Source: a virus
Length of the DNA stretch: 47,667 bases
IMG/VR virus record: IMGVR_UViG_3300025099_003492
Coordinates: 1-47,667 of that record
Strand: one strand, 5' to 3'
The notes beneath the pieces were generated by a model. That model was not told where the DNA came from and did not search any database. It worked only from the letters and a program-made list of their open reading frames with translations. Position numbers and translations under genes: made by a program. Positions 42,512 through 47,667 of the stretch are shown here, piece by piece. Position 1 is the first letter of the stretch. Each line of letters opens with the position of its first letter.

Positions 42512-42777
42512 CATTCAAAAAAATAAAAAACGAACTTACTGAAGAACAGAAAAAAGAATTAGAACAGATTGCATTAGAAATAGAGGCTGAAGCAATACAG
42601 ATGAGATTGGATTACGAGGCTACGGGTTCAGAACATAGTGGTAGTATGGTGTTTATTAACCAAGAGAGTCCGTTATTAGATAATGAAGAAGAGGAACTTG
42701 GAACCACTATGATTGTAAGTTCTACACAACACATCAAGAAAAGAATGGAAGAAGAAGAAGGTGAAGTAGATGGTTGA
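42508..42777 (+). CDS. Small acidic coiled-coil protein
   Basis: An 89-residue protein with a glutamate- and lysine-rich N-terminal helix (ELTEEQKKELEQIALEIEAE) and an acidic tail (KKRMEEEEGEVDG). No motif is recognised. It starts on the GT25 stop (ATGA) and overlaps the sugar methyltransferase by 8 bases. Possibly a scaffold or regulator. Confidence 0.5.
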   Translation: MTFKKIKNELTEEQKKELEQIALEIEAEAIQMRLDYEATGSEHSGSMVFINQESPLLDNEEEELGTTMIVSSTQHIKKRMEEEEGEVDG

Positions 42778-43750
42778 ACCAACTCGTCACGAAAGAGTAA
42801 AAATTAATAAAAAGACATTCGAATCATTCTTTGAGGAATGTGGGTCTTATTTTGCTAGAGATATAAATACTTCGGCATCTGAAGTTTGGACTCGTGTAAT
42901 AAATAATGAAACTGGAACAGAGGTATTTGAGTCCATTGAAAAAAAGGATATCAACAGACTTAAAGAATTATATGAGGAATATTATGTACATGGTATATCA
43001 GAGGGTGCAAGTTCTGGTAAGGCTCTGAGTAACGATGAATACAGACAGAATAAGGCAAAAAGAAATATTTTTAGGATAAAACCCTTATATGTTCACTTAA
43101 AAGACGGTACTGAACAAGACGATATCGTGGTGGCTGAATATATTGATAAGTTATATAACAGATACAAAATACCTAATGAGATAAATATTGGTAAGACTTG
43201 GGGTTGGAATTTTGGTGAAAATTTTGTTCACTTTGAATTAATGGATTACATATATTTTCTTGATATAATACAGACTATATTAAAAGAATATAATTTGGAT
43301 AAGACATTTTTTATTGGTGATGGTTCAGGTTTATTGAGTTGTTTACTTTACAATAATTTTAATATCAAAAAGTCAACTCATGTAGATTTATCACATTTAC
43401 TATTGAGACAATATATCAATAATTTTAATTCTGATGTTGATATCAAACATCATTATGCAGAAAGTTTTGACGAGGATTTGAAACACGATACACAAATCCT
43501 TATTAATCAAGATTCTTTTCCTGAGATGCCGTTGGAATCAATGGAAAAGTATATTAAGAATATGGATGATAACAATGTTCCATTTGTGTTATCCTATAAT
43601 ATAGAAAATGGAACGGAATTTAACCAACATCATATAGATTATAGAAAAGTAATTTTAGATAGTGGTTATGAATCAGTATGGAGACACAATTCAACGGTCA
43701 GGCCTCCATATGTATTTGAATTATTTTACAAAGGAGAGAATAATGATTGA
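42770..43750 (+). CDS. Putative sugar O-methyltransferase
   Basis: The 326-residue protein has an N-terminal segment YEEYYVHGISEGASSGKAL and a later FIGDGSGLLSCLLYN (SAM loop), STHVDLSHLLLRQY (acidic strand end) and INQDSFPEMPLESMEKYI, the pattern of the putative sugar O-methyltransferase family (family name recalled, not searched). It probably methylates a sugar hydroxyl in a glycan. It overlaps the acidic protein gene by 8 bases and the next gene by 8. SAM supply could come from the encoded MetK. Confidence 0.65.
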   Translation: MVEPTRHERVKINKKTFESFFEECGSYFARDINTSASEVWTRVINNETGTEVFESIEKKDINRLKELYEEYYVHGISEGASSGKALSNDEYRQNKAKRNIFRIKPLYVHLKDGTEQDDIVVAEYIDKLYNRYKIPNEINIGKTWGWNFGENFVHFELMDYIYFLDIIQTILKEYNLDKTFFIGDGSGLLSCLLYNNFNIKKSTHVDLSHLLLRQYINNFNSDVDIKHHYAESFDEDLKHDTQILINQDSFPEMPLESMEKYIKNMDDNNVPFVLSYNIENGTEFNQHHIDYRKVILDSGYESVWRHNSTVRPPYVFELFYKGENND

Positions 43751-43988
43751 GACAGCAGAATGGGTATTGATTGGAATACTGATTGGATTACCTATTGGTT
43801 TTATTATATCGAGTGTCTTAACATCCGATAAATTAGAAGACTTGGATACAGAGGTACAAGATTTGAGAACACAAAGACAACTTCTCAAGGAAGAGATATT
43901 TAGATTGAGTAAACCGCAGTCAAAACCTCAACCAAGAAAGAGAAGAAACTATAAACCAAAACCAAGAAACACAAGGAAAAAATCATGA
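43743..43988 (+). CDS. Small membrane-anchored basic protein
   Basis: I start at the ATG at 43743 (81 residues). One hydrophobic N-terminal segment (AEWVLIGILIGLPIGFIISS, about residues 5-24) is followed by a coiled-coil stretch (LEDLDTEVQDLRTQRQLLKE) and a very basic Lys/Arg/Pro tail. This plan, a single inner-membrane helix plus charged cytoplasmic or periplasmic tail, is like inner-membrane spanins and other phage membrane proteins. The lysozyme lies 1.1 kb further on. Spanin is only a possibility. Confidence 0.6.
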   Translation: MIETAEWVLIGILIGLPIGFIISSVLTSDKLEDLDTEVQDLRTQRQLLKEEIFRLSKPQSKPQPRKRRNYKPKPRNTRKKS

Positions 43989-44125
43989 GTGGATTAGATA
44001 AGTTCCTAAAAGTAATTGATGAGGTTACCGCATTTATTGTCGGTGATAAGAGAAGTGGTGATGATAGAAGAGTCAAAAAATCTAAAAGAAAAAGGACTCG
44101 TAGAAAAGTCGTTAGGAGAAAGTAA
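43985..44125 (+). CDS. Small highly basic protein
   Basis: A 46-codon ORF that begins on the previous stop (ATGA) and ends one base before the next start. A short ordered N terminus (SGLDKFLKVIDEVTAFIVG) is followed by an Arg/Lys-rich tail (RKRTRRKVVRRK) that could bind nucleic acid. Tight joints on both sides and the AGGAG site for the next gene inside its end argue that it is real. Function unknown. Confidence 0.55.
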   Translation: MSGLDKFLKVIDEVTAFIVGDKRSGDDRRVKKSKRKRTRRKVVRRK

Positions 44126-44473
44126 ATGCTTTATGAAAAATACCTAAGTATTCAAGATAGGGCATTCGAATACTTCCAAACTTTTTCAGAACAAGATTCA
44201 GAGGGTTTGAGAAGTATGTTTTCGGATGATGTAGTATTACACGATTGGGATATTATTGCAAATGGTATCGATGAGGTAGTACAGGCAAATCAAGACATCT
44301 TCGATTCGGTAGATACAATAGTTGCTGAACCATTAAAAACATATCTTGATAATAATGTTGTTATAACAGAACTCAAGATAATTATTAACGAAGAAGAAAC
44401 ACTATTAGTAACAGACATTATTGAATTCAATGAATTTGGTAAGATTAAATTCGTAAGAGCTTATAAGGGGTAA
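44126..44473 (+). CDS. SnoaL/NTF2-like protein
   Basis: A 115-residue protein with the cone-shaped NTF2-like plan: helix YLSIQDRAFEYFQTFSEQDS, then LRSMFSDDVVLHDWD (a loop with two Asp, His and Trp), GIDEVVQANQDIF, a series of beta strands and LLVTDIIEFNEFGKIKFVRAY. Members bind small hydrophobic ligands or act as isomerases or hydrolases. Substrate unknown. It abuts the basic peptide gene and is followed by a secreted protein. Confidence 0.65.
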   Translation: MLYEKYLSIQDRAFEYFQTFSEQDSEGLRSMFSDDVVLHDWDIIANGIDEVVQANQDIFDSVDTIVAEPLKTYLDNNVVITELKIIINEEETLLVTDIIEFNEFGKIKFVRAYKG

Positions 44474-44476
44474 GAA

Positions 44477-45070
44477 ATGGTATTAGATAGTTTATTAGCA
44501 GGAGTAATGTTATTTACATCATTTGCTGCAAGAACACCAAACACACAACCCAATCCCGATGACTATGAAGTTAGTATTGGGATAAGTAATGACGACTTTT
44601 ATATCAACAGACAATGGGAAAGAGAACTTGGTGAACATTATATAGATGATTTGTTTTGGGCTAAGTTTGACAATGGTATTTACTTTAAACCAGAATATAT
44701 GAACAAGGAAAGTCAAGGTGTACGATATCTAAAGATTGACTCAAGACGAAGTTGGAAAGGTTTTTCATTTGGATTTACGAGTCGTAATGATAATGATAAT
44801 GTATTGAGTTCCAACTTTGAAACATTCGTATCATTTGGTGGTAGTAAAAAGAAAAAGTATTACGATGATAAGATAGAAGTTGATTTTTCATTTGATGGAT
44901 ATTTCCCACCGAGTGAAGAGGATGGAAGAGATACATTCGAGTTTGAAAACAAATTCAAAACATCTTGGAAAATTACAGAAAGACTAAGAATATATAAAAC
45001 TGGTGAAATATCAAAGTTACAAGGAAAAGACTTTTACAAGGCAAAAATTGGATTTGAAATTTCTTTATAG
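44477..45070 (+). CDS. Putative secreted beta-rich protein
   Basis: The 197-residue protein opens with a hydrophobic segment ending in small residues (DSLLAGVMLFTSFAARTPNT), a likely signal peptide without the usual basic start. The mature part is a string of amphipathic strands with aromatic residues and ends in KIGFEISL, an aromatic/hydrophobic C terminus as seen in outer-membrane beta-barrels. It may sit in the host outer membrane or bind a surface receptor, perhaps as a superinfection-exclusion protein; that is inference. Located next to the lysozyme. No enzymatic motif. Confidence 0.5.
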   Translation: MVLDSLLAGVMLFTSFAARTPNTQPNPDDYEVSIGISNDDFYINRQWERELGEHYIDDLFWAKFDNGIYFKPEYMNKESQGVRYLKIDSRRSWKGFSFGFTSRNDNDNVLSSNFETFVSFGGSKKKKYYDDKIEVDFSFDGYFPPSEEDGRDTFEFENKFKTSWKITERLRIYKTGEISKLQGKDFYKAKIGFEISL

Positions 45071-45079
45071 GAGAATAAA

Positions 45080-45562
45080 ATGTTAAAGACATTTGATGAA
45101 ATAATAGAGGTAACATTACACCACGAAGGTGGATATGTACACGACCCGTCAGATTTAGGCGGAGAAACTAACTATGGTATAGCAAAACGATTCTATCCTG
45201 ATGTGGATATCAAAAACCTAACGAAAGAAGGGGCAAAAGAAATCTACAAGAAGGACTATTGGGATAAGAACAAGGTGGATGATTTAACCGATGATTTAAA
45301 ACATATATTCTTTGATATGTGTGTGAATCAAGGTAGGGGAACTGCCGTAAAGATACTACAAAGAGCCATCAATGGTAAAGGTGGAGATTTAAAAGTAGAT
45401 GGTGGATTCGGACCTGGTACAAAGAAGGCATTTGATAAGTACAAACCCTCATTGGATAGGGTAAGGTGTTACAGACTAAAACATTATTATGATTTAGTAA
45501 ACAGAAAACCTGAACAAGAAAGATTTTTATTTGGATGGTTCAAAAGGGCACTTTCTGTATAA
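45080..45562 (+). CDS. GH108 N-acetylmuramidase (endolysin)
   Basis: The 160-residue protein starts with VTLHHEGGYVHDPSDLGGET then NYGIAKRF, the GH108 signature with the catalytic Glu16 in the EGG motif. DGGFGPGTKKAFDKY is the peptidoglycan-binding (PG_binding_3-like) end. GH108 enzymes (ZliS family) hydrolyse peptidoglycan between N-acetylmuramic acid and N-acetylglucosamine. No signal peptide is visible, so release would need a holin. An AGGAG site precedes the ATG. The structured RNA candidate follows. Confidence 0.9.
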   Translation: MLKTFDEIIEVTLHHEGGYVHDPSDLGGETNYGIAKRFYPDVDIKNLTKEGAKEIYKKDYWDKNKVDDLTDDLKHIFFDMCVNQGRGTAVKILQRAINGKGGDLKVDGGFGPGTKKAFDKYKPSLDRVRCYRLKHYYDLVNRKPEQERFLFGWFKRALSV

Positions 45563-45576
45563 TAAAAACTTTTTAT

Positions 45577-45586
45577 CTTATATTTA
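45577..45586 (+). promoter_or_regulatory. Possible phage promoter -10 (CTTATAT motif)
   Basis: CTTATATTTA lies about 10 bases before the first paired base of the structured RNA (45591). The same CTTATAT core lies at 4380 and 6735 in other gaps. With this as a -10 element, the start would fall near 45590, at the foot of the terminal stem. That fit raises the likelihood of a separate transcript, though it is inference. Confidence 0.4.
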
Positions 45587-45590
45587 TATA

Positions 45591-45738
45591 TGAGTTACAC
45601 ATCGGGTAGAGCTCAAACAGAGGATGGGGAGCATAATTACTACATCTCAGTAGAACTCGGTAGAACGATTAAGTACAATTATGTTCTAAAGCAAAATAGA
45701 CAACCCGCTCTACTCTGTTTTCCGATGTGACCAACTCA
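45591..45738 (+). ncRNA. Candidate structured RNA with long-range stem and possible alternative/pseudoknot pairing
   Basis: In the 201-base gap at 45563-45763, distant parts pair perfectly. 45591-45596 (TGAGTT) pairs with 45733-45738 (AACTCA), and 45598-45605 (CACATCGG) with 45722-45729 (CCGATGTG), making an outer stem. Inside, 45615-45622 (AAACAGAG) pairs with 45713-45720 (CTCTGTTT), and 45606-45612 (GTAGAGC) pairs with 45707-45713 (GCTCTAC); these two cross, so they form either a pseudoknot or two exchangeable folds. 45632-45638 (CATAATT) pairs with 45677-45683 (AATTATG). G+C is higher than around it. There is no tRNA or tmRNA signature and no poly-U terminator. It may be a free RNA or the leader of the 45764 gene. 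Confidence 0.6.
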
Positions 45739-45763
45739 ATGGGAAGAAAATAGGAGTAAGAAA

Positions 45764-46099
45764 ATGGCATTAGTAGATTTAGTCAAAGGAAAAGACACAC
45801 CTACACCAAATAAAGGTGCAAGTGGTAACATTCCAACTGATTCACCAGCAGGTGCAGGAGAAAATTTTGTACCTTACTCTTCAAGAATAATAGATGGGGC
45901 AAAAGATGTTAACCCAATGGGAAGTCCAATTGGTAGACATTTAAATAATGGTCTTGATGTATTACCACAAGGTAACCCAAATGGTAGACACATCAATAGT
46001 GGAAATACCGTATTACCACAAGGTAGTCCACAAGGAAGACATATTAATTCCCCTCTCGGTAATGGTTCTTTAAGAAAATCACCATTAGCAGGAGAGTAA
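45764..46099 (+). CDS. Short repeat protein with P(Q/M)GxPxGRH units
   Basis: A 111-residue, Gly/Pro/Asn-rich protein with no predicted helix or membrane segment. Residues 48-98 are three 17-residue repeats around PMGSPIGRHLNNG, PQGNPNGRHINSG and PQGSPQGRHINSP. Such Pro-Gly repeats look like a flexible or fibre-like structural element rather than an enzyme. It follows the structured RNA with an AGGAG site before the ATG and is followed by the XhlA-like gene. Function unknown. Confidence 0.6.
   Translation: MALVDLVKGKDTPTPNKGASGNIPTDSPAGAGENFVPYSSRIIDGAKDVNPMGSPIGRHLNNGLDVLPQGNPNGRHINSGNTVLPQGSPQGRHINSPLGNGSLRKSPLAGE
45905..46057 (+). repeat. Three tandem 51-bp coding repeats
   Basis: Units 45905-45955, 45956-46006 and 46007-46057 each encode 17 residues of the form (D/T)V(N/L)P(M/Q)G(S/N)PxGRH(L/I)N and three more variable residues. 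The second and third units share most bases of GTATTACCACAAGGTA. The unit length is a multiple of three, so the frame is kept. Confidence 0.75.
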
Positions 46100-46100
46100 A

Positions 46101-46382
46101 GTGAATCAAGCCGATAGAAAAGAATTTGATTTAATACACAATAAAATAGATACTATCAAAGAAGATATTGAGAGAATGAATAATGATATCAATAATGCTC
46201 ATCAAAAGACCGATGAAAATTTGAAGTTTATAAAAGAAAGTCTATTCAATCCACACGAAGGATTATGGGCAGAAACGAAACAAAACACGAGTTTCAGAGA
46301 ATCAACAACCAAATGGAGAGGTGTTATTGGAGTTGGTTTTATTGGTCTTGTATTGGATAAAATTTGGGGTATGTTCCAATAG
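46101..46382 (+). CDS. XhlA-like holin/membrane-associated protein
   Basis: It starts at a GTG with an AGGAGAG site in the end of the previous gene and has 93 residues. A long charged helix (LIHNKIDTIKEDIERMNNDI through KTDENLKFIKESL) is followed by TTKWRGVIGVGFIGLVLDKI, one C-terminal membrane segment. This coiled-coil plus C-terminal helix plan matches the hemolysin XhlA/holin-like family. It lies just after the muramidase, so a lysis role is likely but not proven. Confidence 0.6.
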   Translation: MNQADRKEFDLIHNKIDTIKEDIERMNNDINNAHQKTDENLKFIKESLFNPHEGLWAETKQNTSFRESTTKWRGVIGVGFIGLVLDKIWGMFQ

Positions 46383-46429
46383 ACGCAGAATACAATTATT
46401 TAAAAAAGAAAGAAGTTATAAACAAGGTT

Positions 46430-46693
46430 ATGTGTGATTTATGTATATTAGAAGACAAAACAAATACTTACTTGGAAACGGATAAGTTCATAATATTAGA
46501 TTGTGATTCTTGTTTCATTCCTATGGCAGTATGGAAAGAACACACGATGACAATAGACTCAGAGGACGAAAGACTAATGGAAGAGTCACTCGTAAAAGTT
46601 GCAAAACAATTCTACAAACACGACAATTTTAAAATAGATAAGAACCAACGGGCAATACCTGACCACCTACATTGGCATTCGAGGTTGGTATGA
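46430..46693 (+). CDS. HIT-like protein
   Basis: I prefer the ATG at 46430 (AAGG upstream, 87 residues) to a TTG at 46364 that would overlap the previous gene. CDLCILEDKTNTYLETDKF starts with a Cys-x2-Cys, then CDSCFIPMAVWKEHTMTID, and the end IPDHLHWHSRLV is the HIT-type His-x-His-x-His (HLHWH) triad. HIT proteins hydrolyse or transfer nucleotides, such as AMP from adenylated substrates, and often bind zinc through the cysteines. Its ATGA overlaps the FkbM gene. Substrate unknown. Confidence 0.6.
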   Translation: MCDLCILEDKTNTYLETDKFIILDCDSCFIPMAVWKEHTMTIDSEDERLMEESLVKVAKQFYKHDNFKIDKNQRAIPDHLHWHSRLV

Positions 46694-47271
46694 GTAAGGT
46701 ATTCTTAGATTGTGGTGCAAATAGTGGTCAATCATACGATTGGTTCATGGAGAATAAAGGTTCAGATGAATGGGATGTTCATTGTTTCGAACCCTCACCT
46801 GAATTTGTCTCATCCCTATCAAGTAAACCTATGACCTATCATCAAAAGGCGGTTTGGATAGAAGATGGTAAAGATACTTTTTATGTTAGAGGTGGTTTAA
46901 GTTCTACACTATATAAAAACAAACAAGATAATATTAAAAAACAACCTCAAGAAGTAGAGGTCGATACAATAGATTTTTCACAATTCATAATGGATAACTT
47001 CAACAAGGATGATTACATAATTCTTAAGATGGATATTGAAGGTGGTGAATACAAGGTAATAGATAAGATGTTAGAGGATAAAACATTTGAATACATCGAT
47101 GAATTCTATGTGGAGTTTCATGGTGCAAAAATACAAGATTTGTACCCTTACTTTGACGAGGTATACGAAAGAGAAGGTGTTGATGCAAAGACTTATCAAT
47201 TACAAGAAATAGATAAGTATAATTTAAAAATATGTGAGGTCTATCCTTACAAAACTTGGGTGAGGTTTTAA
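46690..47271 (+). CDS. FkbM-family methyltransferase
   Basis: The ATG at 46690 (ATGA overlap) gives 193 residues. KVFLDCGANSGQSYDWFM is the SAM loop, WDVHCFEPSPEFV the acidic strand with the family's FEP, and YIILKMDIEGGEYKVIDKM the signature (lKmDIEG.E...). This is a clean FkbM-type O-methyltransferase, more typical in its signature than the one at 26729. It lies outside the main glycan island. Its substrate may be a sugar or a peptide side chain. It ends on the next start. Confidence 0.85.
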   Translation: MSKVFLDCGANSGQSYDWFMENKGSDEWDVHCFEPSPEFVSSLSSKPMTYHQKAVWIEDGKDTFYVRGGLSSTLYKNKQDNIKKQPQEVEVDTIDFSQFIMDNFNKDDYIILKMDIEGGEYKVIDKMLEDKTFEYIDEFYVEFHGAKIQDLYPYFDEVYEREGVDAKTYQLQEIDKYNLKICEVYPYKTWVRF

Positions 47272-47630
47272 TGATAAGTAAAGAAGATATAAAGAGAGTT
47301 AAGGAAACAGACTTTGATGAACTAAGAAAAGAATCACCAAAAAAATGGTGGACGGAAAAAGACGCAACACACAAAAATACGCCTCTCACCAACACATTAA
47401 AAAACACTATATTCGAAGAAAAAAACGCATCACACAGAAATACGCATCACACTCGTCAAGGTGGACGGACAGACCTTTCGACTTCGTCTCAAGGGCTATC
47501 ACCGTCCCGCACCGACAGAGTTATGAGGATACTGAGGTCATGGTGTATCATAATATGGGGGTGGTCAGGTTTAGTGGTGGATAAAATGATAAAAGAAGTA
47601 AAGATAATAAAGGGTATACTATGGAAGTGA
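47271..47630 (+). CDS. Hypothetical protein, frame uncertain
   Basis: The frame starts on the FkbM stop (TAATG) and runs 119 residues. The first part (ISKEDIKRVKETDFDELRKE) looks like normal AT-rich phage coding. From about 47345 the G+C rises and another + frame (47345-47584) is open too, reading segments such as DRPFDFVSRAITVPH and EDTEVMVYHNMGVVRF that look more protein-like than this frame's Ser/Thr/Arg-rich version. A frameshift, a sequencing error or an RNA-coding function could explain this. The last residues overlap a possible new start at 47621. Confidence 0.4.
   Translation: MISKEDIKRVKETDFDELRKESPKKWWTEKDATHKNTPLTNTLKNTIFEEKNASHRNTHHTRQGGRTDLSTSSQGLSPSRTDRVMRILRSWCIIIWGWSGLVVDKMIKEVKIIKGILWK
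47362..47452 (+). repeat. Imperfect direct repeat in GC-richer segment
   Basis: A 28-base unit at 47362-47389 (starts ACGCAACACACAAAAATACG) recurs at 47425-47452 with 24 of 28 bases identical. The offset is 63 bases, a multiple of three, so both open frames repeat too (for example NTQKYASH and ITQKYASH in the 47345 frame). Confidence 0.6.
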
Positions 47631-47667
47631 TTTCATCGATAGGATATCTATCCAACGAAATGATAAT
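47621..47667 (+). CDS. Start of a further gene (partial)
   Basis: An ATG at 47621 overlaps the end of the previous frame and stays open to the window edge (MEVISSIGYLSNEMI). Overlap with a stop is the usual joint in this genome, but there is no clear ribosome site and only 15 codons are visible, so this is a weak call. Confidence 0.3.
   Translation, partial: MEVISSIGYLSNEMI

Noticed and set aside
45560-45576. ATAAAAA-C-TTTTTAT inverted repeat after the lysozyme gene as a terminator
   Set aside because: No loop is left between the arms, the stem is only A-T, and there is no G/C-rich part or following U run.
45581-45588. T4-late-like TATAAATA on the minus strand
   Set aside because: It would transcribe leftwards over + strand genes with no minus-strand gene present. 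Such A/T strings are expected by chance in this composition.
45590-45730. A 46-codon ORF within the structured RNA (starts MSYTSGRAQTEDG)
   Set aside because: No ribosome site precedes it, and the same bases form long complementary stems. I favour RNA, though the two are not exclusive.
1-47667. tRNA, rRNA, CRISPR, insertion sequences, integrase or attachment sites
   Set aside because: I looked for T-loop motifs, regularly spaced repeats, transposase motifs and terminal repeats and saw none.

Overview
The window reads as part of a large, AT-rich (about one third G+C by eye) tailed-phage genome, most like the T4-like myoviruses of marine bacteria. Every convincing gene is on the + strand, packed end to end with ATGA, TAATG or TAGTG overlaps and occasional GTG or TTG starts. 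The phage call rests on a gp62-like clamp-loader small subunit, a phage ClpP, a DUF1599 protein, PhoH, 2OG-Fe(II) oxygenases, a GH108 muramidase with a holin-like XhlA-type protein, and many tiny phage-type ORFs. No capsid, tail, terminase, integrase, rRNA, tRNA or CRISPR is visible. The host cannot be named from this sequence. No gene-free stretch exceeds about 200 bases.

Layout. (1) 1-2187: unusual metabolic genes: the end of an EamA-type permease, a DUF1989 protein, a SET-domain protein and a lipoate-protein-ligase-like protein. (2) 2217-6958: replication and nucleotide-related genes: gp62-like protein, DNA methyltransferase, ClpP, DUF1599, thioredoxin, PD-(D/E)XK nuclease, SLOG protein, small RHH-like protein. 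(3) 6967-36186: a roughly 29-kb glycan island with about fourteen glycosyltransferases of GT-A and GT-B types and the enzymes that make and decorate their sugars. (4) 36176-38775: adenine phosphoribosyltransferase, S-adenosylmethionine synthetase, a QueF-like protein without the catalytic cysteine, and an SAH/MTA-type nucleosidase with an N-terminal DUF5522-like zinc module. (5) 38762-43750: oxygenase, another sugar epimerase, PhoH, a GT25 transferase, a sugar O-methyltransferase and small proteins. (6) 43743-47667: small basic and membrane proteins, a secreted beta-rich protein, lysozyme, a structured RNA candidate in the only sizeable gap, a repeat protein, an XhlA-like protein, a HIT-like protein, an FkbM methyltransferase and a GC-richer region of uncertain frame.

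How the genes fit together. The island seems able to make and use several activated sugars. GDP-mannose 4,6-dehydratase, GDP-fucose synthase and a GT11 fucosyltransferase form a GDP-fucose branch. The same dehydratase plus a His-for-Lys PLP dehydratase (ColD-like) and a second fucose-synthase-like reductase could form a GDP-colitose-type branch. A NeuB-like synthase, a NeuA-like CMP-transferase and a GT29-like sialyltransferase carrying all four sialyl motifs form a nonulosonic-acid branch. Methyl-, carbamoyl- and sulfo-transferases, oxygenases and a three-domain epimerase/cupin/C-methyltransferase could modify the sugars. The many methyltransferases would consume SAM and release SAH. The adjacent MetK, nucleosidase and Apt would remake SAM, remove SAH and salvage the adenine, so the phage may carry a methyl-donor module to feed its glycan modification. 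All functions are inferred from motifs read by eye; nothing was searched against a database.
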